NCBI RefSeq assembly: GCF_943908415.1
Contig: NZ_CALTSY010000016.1
Location: 1-43,816 of the forward strand
DNA from: an uncultured Anaerococcus sp.
GTDB lineage: Bacteria > Bacillota > Clostridia > Tissierellales > Peptoniphilaceae
Reading direction: 5' to 3'
DNA length: 43,816 nucleotides
Shown here: positions 33,621-42,653 of the stretch, in pieces
Position numbering within the stretch: the first letter of the stretch is position 1
Layout of the letters: each line of letters starts with the position of its first letter
Notes under the pieces: generated by a model
Databases searched by the model: none
The model's input: only the letters and a program-made list of their open reading frames with translations
What the model was told of the DNA's origin: nothing
Made by a program: the position numbers and the translations under genes

Positions 33621-34172
33621 ATGAAGATTAATCTAAAAGGCAAAAATATTGATATTACTGATGATATCAGATATGAAGCAGAGAAAAAGTATGATAGATT
33701 AGATAAGTACTTTTCTAATGAAGAAGAAATAGATCTTCTTTTTTCTAAAGAAGGCAATGACTATCAGGTTGAATCTACTATGTACTTAGACAAAGGACCT
33801 ATACTTCGTGCTGAGGCAAGTGATGAAAATTTTCAAAATGCCATTGATAGGACTATAGATGCCTTGGTAAGACAGATAAGAAAGCATAAGACAAGGCTTT
33901 TAAAAGATAGACATCAGGAATCTATTAGATTTGAGAGTTTCAATCAATCCTTTGATGAGGAGTACCACATAGATGAATCATATGATTCTGATATCAATAT
34001 TGCTAGAATTAAAGAAATTCCACTAAAACCTATGAATACTGAGGAAGCTATCATGCAAATGGAGCTTATAGGACATGACTTTTTTGTATACTACGATCAA
34101 GATGAGCTAGATGTACGCGTAGTATATAAAAGACGTAAGGGAGATTATGGTTTGATAATACCATCTAGATAA
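33621..34172 (+). CDS. hpf: Ribosome hibernation promoting factor, long form, 183 aa
   Basis: Binds the 30S subunit and dimerises ribosomes into inactive 100S particles during slow growth. The N-terminal S30AE domain (residues about 1-100: MKINLKGKNIDITDDIRYEA, then the AIDRTIDALVRQIRKHKTRL helix) is followed by a charged linker and the C-terminal dimerisation domain (residues about 128-183, MNTEEAIMQMELIGHDFFVY). Length fits the long form. RBS AAAGGAG precedes the ATG. It stands alone between its own promoter and a terminator. Confidence 0.95.
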   Translation: MKINLKGKNIDITDDIRYEAEKKYDRLDKYFSNEEEIDLLFSKEGNDYQVESTMYLDKGPILRAEASDENFQNAIDRTIDALVRQIRKHKTRLLKDRHQESIRFESFNQSFDEEYHIDESYDSDINIARIKEIPLKPMNTEEAIMQMELIGHDFFVYYDQDELDVRVVYKRRKGDYGLIIPSR

Positions 34173-34178
34173 AATAGT

Positions 34179-34246
34179 AAGAGCTAGGTTCAAGTTTGAG
34201 TTGATTATATAAAAATAATTGCTTTATCTTGTACCAGCTCTTTTTG
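34179..34246 (+). terminator. hpf terminator
   Basis: AAGAGCTAGGTTCAAG (34179-34194) pairs with CTTGTACCAGCTCTT (34228-34242) with one bulge and one mismatch, and TTTTG follows. The loop is 33 nt. Confidence 0.75.
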
Positions 34247-34247
34247 T

Positions 34248-34276
34248 TTGAAAAAGTAAGCTTATAAAGGTACTAT
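34248..34276 (+). promoter_or_regulatory. Promoter of a putative small RNA
   Basis: TTGAAA (34248-34253), 17-nt spacer, TACTAT (34271-34276). No start codon with an RBS follows before the terminator at 34342. Confidence 0.5.
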
Positions 34277-34282
34277 TATCTA

Positions 34283-34347
34283 AAGAAAGCTACAAACATA
34301 CTTAAGTTATACGCAGGGCCTTAAGTGACTAAGTCTACTGCGTTTTT
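34283..34347 (+). ncRNA. Candidate 65-nt small RNA or attenuated leader before secA
   Basis: Between the promoter at 34248-34276 and secA lies a short transcript-like unit ending in a hairpin: ACGCAG (34311-34316) with CTGCGT (34337-34342), inner CTTA and TAAG, and a six-T tail (34342-34347). CTTAAG occurs twice (34301 and 34319) and could allow alternative pairing. It matches no RNA family I know. It could be an independent sRNA or an attenuator in the secA leader. From 34348 to 34488 I see only a possible secA -10 (TATAAT, 34427-34432). Confidence 0.4.
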
Positions 34348-34497
34348 TATATGTTTTAAGTAAATAAAAAATTAAAAATAAAACCAACTAAATATTATGG
34401 TTTACAAAAATCTTAATATACTTTAATATAATAGTGGTAAAACTTAATTATTAAAAGAATTTATAGGAATAATTAAGAGAATTGGAAGGTGAATATT

Positions 34498-37248
34498 TTG
34501 GCAAGATTTAAGTTATTTAAGTCATTTAGTGAAAAGGAAATAGATAATAATAAAAAGATAGTTGATCAGATCCTTGCACTTGAGGACTCAATGCAACAAC
34601 TAAGTGATGATGAATTACAAAATAAAACAGATGAATTTAGACAAAGAATAGAAAAAGGCGAGACTCTAGATGAGCTACTTCCTGAAGCTTTTGCTGTAGT
34701 TAGAGAAGCAAGTGATAGAGTTTTAGGTATGAAACATTATCCAGTCCAATTACTTGGTGGGATAGTTTTACATAACGGTCAGATTGCAGAAATGAAAACA
34801 GGTGAAGGTAAGACTCTTGTTGAAACTTGTCCTGCATATCTAAATGCTTTATCTGGTAAGGGTGTGCATATAGTTACAGTAAACGACTACCTAGCTAAGC
34901 GTGACCAAGAATGGATGGGTAAAGTATTTACTTTCCTTGGTATGACTGTAGGTTGTATTATATACGGACTTACAAATAGTGAAAGAAAAGAAAACTATGC
35001 AGCTGATATCACTTATGGTACTAATAACCAATTTGGCTTTGACTACTTAAGAGATAACATGGTTATCTACAAAGATGATATGGTACAACGTGGCCTAAAT
35101 TATGCAATAGTCGATGAGGTTGACTCTATCCTTATAGATGAGGCACGTACACCACTTATAATTTCAGGCCAAGGTGATGAATCAACAGATACTTATAGTC
35201 AAGCAAATGAATTTATACAAACTCTTGAAGGAAGAATCTTAGACCCAAATGAAGATGCAGAAATCGATCCATTTGATAGAGAATTTAAAGTAGAAGATGT
35301 TGACTTCCTTGTAGATCAAAAGAGAAAGACATCAAACCTTACAGAAAAAGGAACTGCTAAGGCAGAAAAATTCTTTGGTATTGAGAACTTATCTGACTCA
35401 GATAATCTAGAATTATCTCACTATATCAACAATGCGCTTAAAGCAAATACTACAATGCATAGAGATATAGACTATGTAGTAAACAATGGCGAAGTTGAAA
35501 TTGTAGATGAATTTACAGGTCGTATCATGCAAGGTAGACGTTTTTCAGATGGTTTGCACCAAGCTATAGAAGCCAAAGAAGGTGTAGAAGTTAAGGCGGA
35601 AAGCAAAACACTTGCTACAATTACCTTCCAAAACTACTTTAGAATGTATGATAAATTATCAGGTATGACTGGTACTGCAAAAACAGAAGAAGAAGAGTTT
35701 GACGAAATATACAATCTAGACGTTGTAGAGATTCCTACAAATAAGCCTATCCAAAGAGTTGATGATGTAGATTATGTTTACATTAATGAAAATGGTAAAT
35801 TCAATGCTATTATTGATGAGATTAACAGAATACATCCAACAGGACAACCTATACTTATAGGTACAATCTCTATAGAAGCTAGTGAGAGGCTATCACAAGC
35901 CTTAAAAAAAGCTGGCATTAAACATACTGTCTTAAATGCCAAAAACCATGAAAGAGAAGCTGCAATAGTTGCTGAAGCAGGACGACTTGGTGCTGTTACA
36001 ATCGCAACAAACATGGCAGGTCGTGGTACAGACATCATGCTTGGTGGAAATGTTGATGACATGGCTAAGCAAAGACTAAAAAGAGAAGGCATGAGTGAAG
36101 AACTTATAGAAGAAGTAGATTCTTATGCCGAGACAGATAATGAAGAAATATTAGAAGCTCGTAAGAAATTTAGACACTATAAAGACCTTATTAGACCAAC
36201 AGTAAAAGAAGAAGCTGAACAGGTTAAGGAAGCTGGGGGACTTTATATAATAGGATCTGAACGCCATGAATCTCGTCGTATAGACAATCAGTTAAGAGGT
36301 CGTTCCGGTCGTCAAGGAGACCCAGGACATTCCAGATTCTTTATATCACTTGAAGATGATCTAGTTAGACTTAATGGTGGAGAGCAAGTTTCTAAATTCA
36401 TAGCAAATGCCAACTATGATGAAAATGAACCTATTGTCTCTAAGATGGTAAGTAGATCAGTAGAAAAAGCTCAAACACGTGTAGAAGCAAATAACTTCGC
36501 AACACGTAAGAGAGTTCTCCAATACGACGATGTTATGAACAAACAAAGAACAATTATCTATAACGAAAGAGCAGATGTTCTTCATGGTCATGACATGAAA
36601 CAAACAATACTTGGAATGATAAGACAGGTCATAGAAGATGCTGTATACTCATTTACAAACCCACAAGTTAAACCTGAAAATTGGGAAATGGTAGCATTGC
36701 TTAACCACCTAAATAGCTTAGGTATACCTGTAAGTCAACTTCATTTCGAAAATATAAATGATTATAGCCAACAAGATCTAATCGACTATATCACAGAAGC
36801 GGCCCTTGCAAAATACGAAGACAAGGAAGCACAATTTGGTCCTGAAAACATGAGAGAAGTAGAAAGAGTAATCATGCTTCGTGTAATAGATCAAAAATGG
36901 ATGGACCATATCGATGCTATGGATCAGATGAGAAAAGAAATCGGTGTTCGTGCTATGGGTAACGAAGATCCAGTTCGTGCATACACAAATGCAGGTTTCG
37001 ACATGTATGAAGAAATGACTAATGCTATCCAAGAAGAGACTGTAAAATATATGATGAATGTAGAAATCAAACAAAATATTCAAAGAAAGCAAGTCTTATT
37101 CCCAGAAAATGAATCACAGCCATCAGAAGATGGAACAGATGCAGTAGATATGTTAAATGCAAATGAGAATAATGAAGCAGATGGCTTAAACCGTGCTGAA
37201 CGTAGAAGATTAGAACGTGAAGCTAAGAAAAGCAATGTAAAGAAGTAA
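34498..37248 (+). CDS. secA: Preprotein translocase ATPase SecA, 916 aa
   Basis: Motor that pushes unfolded proteins through SecYEG. DEAD-motor features include GEGKT (Walker A, MKTGEGKTL), VDEVDSILIDEART (Walker B) and, later, TNMAGRGTDI and GRSGRQGD of the second nucleotide domain; the preprotein cross-linking and helical domains fill out a normal length. The C-terminal SEC-C zinc motif is absent; the protein ends in a Lys/Arg-rich tail. I prefer the TTG start at 34498 (MARFKLF) because GGAAGG (34484-34489) is 8 nt away; a GTG at 34489 overlaps it. Next is prfB, one base downstream. Confidence 0.96.
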   Translation: MARFKLFKSFSEKEIDNNKKIVDQILALEDSMQQLSDDELQNKTDEFRQRIEKGETLDELLPEAFAVVREASDRVLGMKHYPVQLLGGIVLHNGQIAEMKTGEGKTLVETCPAYLNALSGKGVHIVTVNDYLAKRDQEWMGKVFTFLGMTVGCIIYGLTNSERKENYAADITYGTNNQFGFDYLRDNMVIYKDDMVQRGLNYAIVDEVDSILIDEARTPLIISGQGDESTDTYSQANEFIQTLEGRILDPNEDAEIDPFDREFKVEDVDFLVDQKRKTSNLTEKGTAKAEKFFGIENLSDSDNLELSHYINNALKANTTMHRDIDYVVNNGEVEIVDEFTGRIMQGRRFSDGLHQAIEAKEGVEVKAESKTLATITFQNYFRMYDKLSGMTGTAKTEEEEFDEIYNLDVVEIPTNKPIQRVDDVDYVYINENGKFNAIIDEINRIHPTGQPILIGTISIEASERLSQALKKAGIKHTVLNAKNHEREAAIVAEAGRLGAVTIATNMAGRGTDIMLGGNVDDMAKQRLKREGMSEELIEEVDSYAETDNEEILEARKKFRHYKDLIRPTVKEEAEQVKEAGGLYIIGSERHESRRIDNQLRGRSGRQGDPGHSRFFISLEDDLVRLNGGEQVSKFIANANYDENEPIVSKMVSRSVEKAQTRVEANNFATRKRVLQYDDVMNKQRTIIYNERADVLHGHDMKQTILGMIRQVIEDAVYSFTNPQVKPENWEMVALLNHLNSLGIPVSQLHFENINDYSQQDLIDYITEAALAKYEDKEAQFGPENMREVERVIMLRVIDQKWMDHIDAMDQMRKEIGVRAMGNEDPVRAYTNAGFDMYEEMTNAIQEETVKYMMNVEIKQNIQRKQVLFPENESQPSEDGTDAVDMLNANENNEADGLNRAERRRLEREAKKSNVKK

Positions 37249-37249
37249 T

Positions 37250-38366
37250 ATGGCAGAAATTTACCAACTACGCGAAACAATTACAGAACTAAATGATACT
37301 ATGAAGCTAATAGGAGACTCTCTTTGACCCAGATAGTCTAGAAAAAGAAGTAGAGGAACTAGAAAAAAAGACCTTTGCCAAAGACTTTTGGGATGATAGT
37401 GAAAAGGCTCAAAAGATTATGGCCGACCTATCTAACAAAAAAGATGAACTAACAAAATATAAGGATATTTTGCATAGTTTATCTGATGATACAGATATGC
37501 TTGATCTAGTTGAGATGAGTGAGAATCCAGAAATAGAAACTCTAAATCAAGTAGAAGCTGATTTAGAAAAACTTCAAAAAGAAATTTCTTCTATGAAGCT
37601 ACGCACTCAGCTTGATGGAGAGTACGATAAAAATACTGCTTATATGGCAATTAATGCAGGAGCTGGTGGTCTAGAAGCAACAGATTGGGCTGATATGCTC
37701 TTGCGTATGTATACTAGATACTTTGACCAACATGGCTTTAAGTATGAGATTACTGATATAAACAATGAAGAAGCTGGTGGAATAAAGTCAGCTACTCTTA
37801 AAGTCATAGGCCCTTATGCATATGGTTATCTTAAAGGAGAAAAGGGAGTCCACAGACTTGTCCGTATATCCCCTTTTGATAGCAATGCACGTAGACACAC
37901 TTCCTTTGTATCTATTGATATATTTCCAGAGCTAGATGATAATAGCAATGTTGAAATCGACCCATCAGATTTAAGAATAGATACCTATAGGGCAAGTGGT
38001 GCTGGTGGCCAGCATGTAAATAAAACTGACTCAGCAGTCAGGATTACACATATTCCAACAGGAGTAGTATCTAGCTCCCAGGCTGAACGTAGTCAAATAC
38101 AAAATAAGGAAAATGCTATGAGGCTCTTGCTATCAAAGCTTATCCAAATCAAAGAAGAAGAACAAAGAGAAAAAATCGAGGATATCCAAGGTAAGTACAC
38201 CCAGATTGCTTGGGGCAGCCAAATCAGATCCTATGTATTCCAACCATATACTTTAGTAAAAGATCATAGAACAAATTACGAGGTAGGAAATGCAGATGCT
38301 GTAATGGATGGGGATATCCAAGGCTTTATTGATGCTTATTTAGCTGAGAATAATAAAGAAAATTAA
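37250..38366 (+). CDS. prfB: Peptide chain release factor 2, with programmed +1 frameshift, 371 aa
   Basis: Releases the finished peptide at UGA and UAA codons. ATG 37250 opens 25 codons (MAEIYQLRETITELNDTMKL and on) that end in CTT TGA at 37322-37327. Skipping one T gives GAC and continues in the +1 frame from 37326 to 38366, making 371 aa. The codon-recognition tripeptide SPF (ISPFDSNARRHTS) confirms RF2, and GGQ lies in GAGGQHVNKTDSAV. Taking only the downstream frame would lose the N-terminal domain. It begins one base after the secA stop, so the two are co-transcribed. Confidence 0.95.
37312..37328 (+). other. prfB programmed frameshift site
   Basis: AGGAG (37312-37316), 5 nt, then CTT TGA C (37322-37328). 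This is the classic RF2 autoregulatory signal: an internal Shine-Dalgarno-like element and a slippery CTT before a UGA stop, which is bypassed when RF2 is scarce. Confidence 0.93.
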
Positions 38367-38460
38367 AGAGTTGCTTGCAGTAATAAACTATTATCGTTTC
38401 ATAATTAGATTTTTTATAATTATCTTGAAGCGATTAGTTTATTTGCAACATCTCTTTTTT
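38367..38460 (+). terminator. secA-prfB terminator of the TTGCA-arm family
   Basis: AGAGTTGCTTGCAGTAATAAACTA on the left (38367-38390, with breaks after AGAGTTGC) pairs imperfectly with TAGTTTATTTGCAACATCTCT on the right (38435-38455); ATCG/CGAT and ATAATTA/TAATTAT pair inside. A T-run follows. Confidence 0.7.
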
Positions 38461-38474
38461 TATAGGAGTATATT

Positions 38475-39566
38475 GTGCAAGATAGAAAAATTATACTAAC
38501 GGGCGATAGGCCAACAGGCAGACTCCACTTAGGTCACTATGTAGGAAGTCTAAAAAATAGGGTTAATATGCAAAATCAAGGTGACTATGAAAAAATGTAT
38601 GTCATGATTGCTGATAGCCAAGCCCTTACAGATAACTTTGATAATCCAGAAAAGATAAGAGAAAATCTTATAGAAGTAGCACTGGATTATCTAAGTGTAG
38701 GCATAGATCCAGATAAAGTTACTATATTTGTTCAATCTCAAGTAGAAGAGCTAACAGAGCTCACCTTTTACTTTTTAAATTTAGTAACACTTTCTAGACT
38801 AGAGAGAAACCCCACTGTAAAGACAGAGATCAAACTTCGTAATTTTGAAACAAGCTTACCAGCAGGATTTTTAATTTATCCAGTAAGTCAGGCAGCTGAT
38901 ATTTTGCTTTTTGATGCAAATGTTATACCAGTTGGGGTTGACCAAGAGCCAATGCTCGAGCAAGCTCGAGAGATTGCTAGATCTTTTAATAGTATTTATG
39001 GCGATATTTTTGACCAGCCTCATGCAGTCTTACCAGAAAATCAAACAGCCCGTAGGATGCCAGGTATAGATGGGGCAGCTAAGATGAGCAAGTCCCTAGG
39101 TAATGCTATCTATCTAGCAGATGATAAGGCAACAGTTAAGAAAAAGGTAATGAGCATGTATACAGACCCAGATCATATTAATATTGATGATCCAGGCAAA
39201 GTAGAAGGCAACATTGTGTTCACCTATCTAGATGTATTTTCAAATGATAGTCACTTTGAAAAATACTTGCCAGATTATAAAAACCTAGATGAGCTTAAAG
39301 ACCATTACAGAAAAGGTGGACTTGGCGATGTAAAATGCAAAAAGTTTTTAATCAAGGTCTTAGAAGAAGAGCTAGAACCTATTAGGCAAAAGAGAAGCTA
39401 CTATGAGCAAAATATAGACGAAGTCATAGAAATTTTGGAAAAAGGTACTCTTGATGCTAAAAAAGCTGGTAGAGCTAAGATTGATCAGGTCAAAAATGCT
39501 ATGGGTATAGACTATTTTACTGATGATACTTATATAAAAGAGATGAAAGAAAAATATAATAAATAA
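38475..39566 (+). CDS. trpS: Tryptophanyl-tRNA synthetase, 363 aa
   Basis: Class I synthetase that charges tRNA-Trp. The HIGH-type motif is GRLHLGHYVGS (near residue 16) and the KMSKS motif is intact (AAKMSKSLGN, near residue 200). The insertion of about 20-30 residues relative to the 330-aa bacterial form is typical of a second TrpRS subfamily. GTG 38475 is the likely start, with AGGAG at 38464-38468. Unlike serS it has no T-box. Terminated by a TGTTGCA hairpin. Confidence 0.95.
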   Translation: MQDRKIILTGDRPTGRLHLGHYVGSLKNRVNMQNQGDYEKMYVMIADSQALTDNFDNPEKIRENLIEVALDYLSVGIDPDKVTIFVQSQVEELTELTFYFLNLVTLSRLERNPTVKTEIKLRNFETSLPAGFLIYPVSQAADILLFDANVIPVGVDQEPMLEQAREIARSFNSIYGDIFDQPHAVLPENQTARRMPGIDGAAKMSKSLGNAIYLADDKATVKKKVMSMYTDPDHINIDDPGKVEGNIVFTYLDVFSNDSHFEKYLPDYKNLDELKDHYRKGGLGDVKCKKFLIKVLEEELEPIRQKRSYYEQNIDEVIEILEKGTLDAKKAGRAKIDQVKNAMGIDYFTDDTYIKEMKEKYNK

Positions 39567-39574
39567 TTAAATAA

Positions 39575-39634
39575 GAGCTGTTGCAAATTAGACTAATAAT
39601 GTCTTGATTATAATTTGCAACAGCATCTTTTTTT
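39575..39634 (+). terminator. trpS terminator, TGTTGCA-arm family
   Basis: GCTGTTGCAAATTA (39577-39590) and TAATTTGCAACAGC (39611-39624) are perfect 14-base complements with a 20-nt loop, then ATC and seven T. This is the cleanest member of the repeat family seen also at 28830, 29861 and 38367. Confidence 0.9.
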
Positions 39635-39645
39635 AAGGAGAGATG

Positions 39646-40221
39646 ATGAACTTAGAAGATATTATAGAAGAGATCAAAAATGATCCTAGAAATAAGGATT
39701 ATACTGATAAGGGATTAGTCCCTATTTTACAAGCAGATCCAGAAGCAAAAATATTACTTGTAGGTCAAGCTCCAGGCAGAGTAGTAGAAGAAACAGGCGT
39801 ACCATTTAATGACAAATCAGGAGAAAAGTTGAGAAGGTGGATGGGAATTGATAATGATACATTTTATTCCGAAAAAATAGCTATAGTTCCAATGGATTTG
39901 TACTATCCAGGTAAGGCCAAACAAGGAGATAAGGCTCCCAGAAAATTTATCGCTGAGGATTATCATGATAAGATATTAAAAACAATGCCAAAAATTGAGC
40001 TAACTATATTAATTGGCACTTACTCACAAAAATATTATTTAGGTAAAAATTCAAAGAAAAATCTCACTGAGACAGTAAGAAATTATGAAGAGTATCTACC
40101 AGAATACTTTCCTATAGTTCATCCTAGTCCTCTTACAATAGGATGGTTAAAGAAAAATCCTTGGTTTGAAGAAGAAAACTTGCCTGAACTAAAAAGAATA
40201 GTGGGTCAGATTTTATCATAA
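39646..40221 (+). CDS. Uracil-DNA-glycosylase superfamily protein, 191 aa
   Basis: Probably removes uracil or a related damaged base from DNA. Motif A-like VGQAPGRVVEETGVPF (near residues 40-56) and motif B-like HPSPLTIGWLKKN (near residues 164-176) are visible, as is the DLYYPGKAKQGDKAPR stretch. It is closer to the COG1573-type branch than to Ung. No four-cysteine iron-sulfur cluster of family 4 enzymes can be seen. ATG 39646 is chosen because AAGGAG is 5 nt away; ATG 39643 is 2 nt away. Confidence 0.8.
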   Translation: MNLEDIIEEIKNDPRNKDYTDKGLVPILQADPEAKILLVGQAPGRVVEETGVPFNDKSGEKLRRWMGIDNDTFYSEKIAIVPMDLYYPGKAKQGDKAPRKFIAEDYHDKILKTMPKIELTILIGTYSQKYYLGKNSKKNLTETVRNYEEYLPEYFPIVHPSPLTIGWLKKNPWFEEENLPELKRIVGQILS

Positions 40222-40250
40222 GATAGCAAATGATAATTTTATTGAGATTC

Positions 40251-40278
40251 TTGAAAATTTTCACAGCTATGATATAAT
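40251..40278 (+). promoter_or_regulatory. Promoter of the NSS transporter gene
   Basis: TTGAAA (40251-40256), 16-nt spacer, TATAAT (40273-40278) with TGA before it, an extended -10. This is one of the best promoters in the window. Confidence 0.75.
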
Positions 40279-40314
40279 TCTACTATTAATTAAGTCGCTT
40301 TAAAGGAGTAAAAT

Positions 40315-41622
40315 ATGAACGAAAAATTTTCATCAAAATTAGGGCTTATTCTTTCTGCAGTTGGTTCAGCAGTTGGGATGGCCAATATATGGGGATTCCC
40401 ATATAAATTTCAATCTGGAGGATTAGTATTTCTAATCTTTTATATATTATTTGCCGTAATATTTTCTATAGTAGGTCTATCCTCAGAATTTGCTATAGGT
40501 AGACTAGCAAAAACGGGTACTTTAGGAGCTTATGAGTATTCATTTAAATCAAGAAACAAGGCTAAAAAATTAGGTAGATTCATAGGATACATACCTCTTA
40601 TGGGCACATTTCTTATAGCTATCGGTTATTCTGTAATTGTGGCCTATGTTTTAAAGGGTTTTATAGATTCGCTTACAGGCGAAATTTTCGTCAGAGATTC
40701 TCAAGTTTGGTTTGATAGCTTTGCAAGTGTTCCTCACTCAGTTATATTGTATCATGCTCTTATAATTATAATTACTATATTAACATGCTTTGGAGGAGCA
40801 TCATCAATTGAGAAAACCAATAAGATAATGATGCCAACCTTTTTTATACTATTTTTAATACTAGCTATTAAAGTTGGATCATTGCCCAACTCTATAGAGG
40901 GCTATAAGAACATGTTTTTATATGACCCAGAAACTTTAAATATGAAGACTATACTAGACTCCATGGGACAGGCTTTCTTCTCCCTATCTATAACTGGATC
41001 AGGCATGATAGTGGTAGGATCTTATATTAGTAAAAAAGAAGATATAGTGAGTTCATCTATACAGACAGGCATATTTGATACACTAGCTGGATTGATATCA
41101 TCATTAGTTATAATTCCGGCAGTAAGTGTTTTTGCTATGAAAGAAGTAGGAGGACCATCATTACTATTTGTAACTCTTCCTACAATATTAAATAATATAA
41201 AATTTGGTAGGGTTTTTGCTATACTCTTATACCTAGCGGTAGTATTTGCTGGTATATCATCTCTACAAAATATGTTAGAAGTTATAACAGAATCAATCAC
41301 AAATAGATACAAAAACCTATCTAGGAAGCTAGTATTTATAGTCCTAGGCTTAGCAGTATTTTTATTAGGTATTAATTTAGAGACAATTGATAAGTTTGGA
41401 CCTTATATGGATATTATTTCCATATATATAATACCAATAGGAGCTTCTATAGGTGCTATAACTTGGTTCTATGTTCTCAAAAAAGACCTATTATTAAAAG
41501 AAATCAATCTTAGTAGCAAGCATAAGTATGGACAAAAATGGCACAATATAGGTAAATATATATATGTACCTATTGCTATAATACTAACCCTAATAGCCCT
41601 CATATTTAAAGTATCATTTTAA
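40315..41622 (+). CDS. Sodium-dependent transporter, NSS/SNF family, 435 aa
   Basis: Sodium-coupled importer, most likely of amino acids, as in the LeuT/MhsT/TnaT group. The N-terminal unwound helix 1 with sodium ligands is typical (LSAVGSAVGMANIWGFPYKF), and the helix 6 region reads GQAFFSLSITGSGMIVVGSY. About eleven helices are visible, a common number for bacterial members. RBS AAAGGAG precedes ATG. Own promoter; the downstream ldh appears to have its own. The substrate is not determinable here. Confidence 0.92.
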   Translation: MNEKFSSKLGLILSAVGSAVGMANIWGFPYKFQSGGLVFLIFYILFAVIFSIVGLSSEFAIGRLAKTGTLGAYEYSFKSRNKAKKLGRFIGYIPLMGTFLIAIGYSVIVAYVLKGFIDSLTGEIFVRDSQVWFDSFASVPHSVILYHALIIIITILTCFGGASSIEKTNKIMMPTFFILFLILAIKVGSLPNSIEGYKNMFLYDPETLNMKTILDSMGQAFFSLSITGSGMIVVGSYISKKEDIVSSSIQTGIFDTLAGLISSLVIIPAVSVFAMKEVGGPSLLFVTLPTILNNIKFGRVFAILLYLAVVFAGISSLQNMLEVITESITNRYKNLSRKLVFIVLGLAVFLLGINLETIDKFGPYMDIISIYIIPIGASIGAITWFYVLKKDLLLKEINLSSKHKYGQKWHNIGKYIYVPIAIILTLIALIFKVSF

Positions 41623-41632
41623 TGCAAAATAA

Positions 41633-41680
41633 AACTAACTAATTCCTAGTAAACTAGTATAATATACTTGTAAGTTAGTT
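41633..41680 (+). promoter_or_regulatory. ldh promoter region with two palindromes
   Basis: TATAAT at 41658-41663 with a poor -35. AACTAACT (41633-41640) and AGTTAGTT (41673-41680) are perfect inverted arms flanking it, and CTAGT-AA-ACTAG (41646-41657) is a perfect small palindrome just upstream of the -10. The layout fits a repressor operator. Confidence 0.45.
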
Positions 41681-41698
41681 AAACTATAAGGAGTTATT

Positions 41699-42637
41699 AT
41701 GAAAGATAGTAAAATTATTTTAATAGGTGATGGTGCTGTAGGTTCATCATTTGCTTATGCCTCAACAATTTTAGGTGTAGGACGTGAGCTAGGCATTATA
41801 GATATAAATGAAAAAAAGGTAGAGGGAGAAGTTATGGATTTATCAGATGCTATAAGTTTTACCTCACCTAAGCGCATATATAAAGCTAGTTACAATGATT
41901 GCAAGGATGCTGAGGTAGTTGTAATTACAGCAGGACTTGCACAAAAACCTGGAGAAACTAGATTAGATCTTGTAGAGAAAAATTTAGCTATCTTTAAAGA
42001 TATGATAAAAAAGGTGGTATCGAGCGGTTTTGATGGTATATTTGTAGTTGCAACAAATCCAGTAGATGTCTTAAGCTATGCAACATGGAAGTATTCAGGT
42101 TTTCCAGCTAGCAAGGTAATAGGGACTGGTACTACCCTAGACTCATCAAGATTTAAAAAGGAAATCGCAGGCCTTATAGGTATAGACCCAAGAAGTGTAG
42201 ATGCCTTTATACTTGGAGAACACGGAGATACTGAATTCCCAATATGGTCTCATACTAATATAGGTGGACTTCCAATTTATGAATGGGTTAAAAGTCAAAG
42301 TGAGATAGATGAGATGGCACTACTAGATACCTTTGAAAAATCTAAAAACGCTGCCTATGAAATAATTGAAAAAAAGGGCGCAACCTTTTATGGTATAGGC
42401 ATGGCTATAACAAGATTAGTAAAATCTATAATAAACGATGAAAACTCTGTATATTCAACATCTTCATATCTAGATGGAGAATATGGAATCAGGGACTTAT
42501 ATATAGGAGTACCAACTGTTATAGGCAAAGATGGAGCAAAATGGGTAATAGAAGTACCACTAACTGATACAGAAAAAGAAAGAATGGACGAGTCGGCAAG
42601 ACTTCTTAGAGAGATAATAGATAAAAGTGATTTATAA
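41699..42637 (+). CDS. ldh: L-lactate dehydrogenase, 312 aa
   Basis: Reduces pyruvate to L-lactate with NADH, regenerating NAD in fermentation. The Rossmann loop is GDGAVGSSFAYA (near residues 9-20); TNPVDVLSY precedes the substrate region; the catalytic His lies in LGEHGDTEFPIWS and the catalytic Arg in the AQKPGETRLDL loop region. Malate dehydrogenase is less likely given the overall pattern. RBS AAGGAG. Its stop overlaps an ATG (42637) that may once have started the following HAD gene. Confidence 0.94.
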   Translation: MKDSKIILIGDGAVGSSFAYASTILGVGRELGIIDINEKKVEGEVMDLSDAISFTSPKRIYKASYNDCKDAEVVVITAGLAQKPGETRLDLVEKNLAIFKDMIKKVVSSGFDGIFVVATNPVDVLSYATWKYSGFPASKVIGTGTTLDSSRFKKEIAGLIGIDPRSVDAFILGEHGDTEFPIWSHTNIGGLPIYEWVKSQSEIDEMALLDTFEKSKNAAYEIIEKKGATFYGIGMAITRLVKSIINDENSVYSTSSYLDGEYGIRDLYIGVPTVIGKDGAKWVIEVPLTDTEKERMDESARLLREIIDKSDL

Positions 42638-42653
42638 TGATTGAATATATATT

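Noticed and set aside
36778..37092. 104-codon minus-strand open frame within secA
   Set aside because: Fully antisense to the conserved SecA C-terminal region, with a Phe/His/Cys-rich translation typical of a shadow frame.
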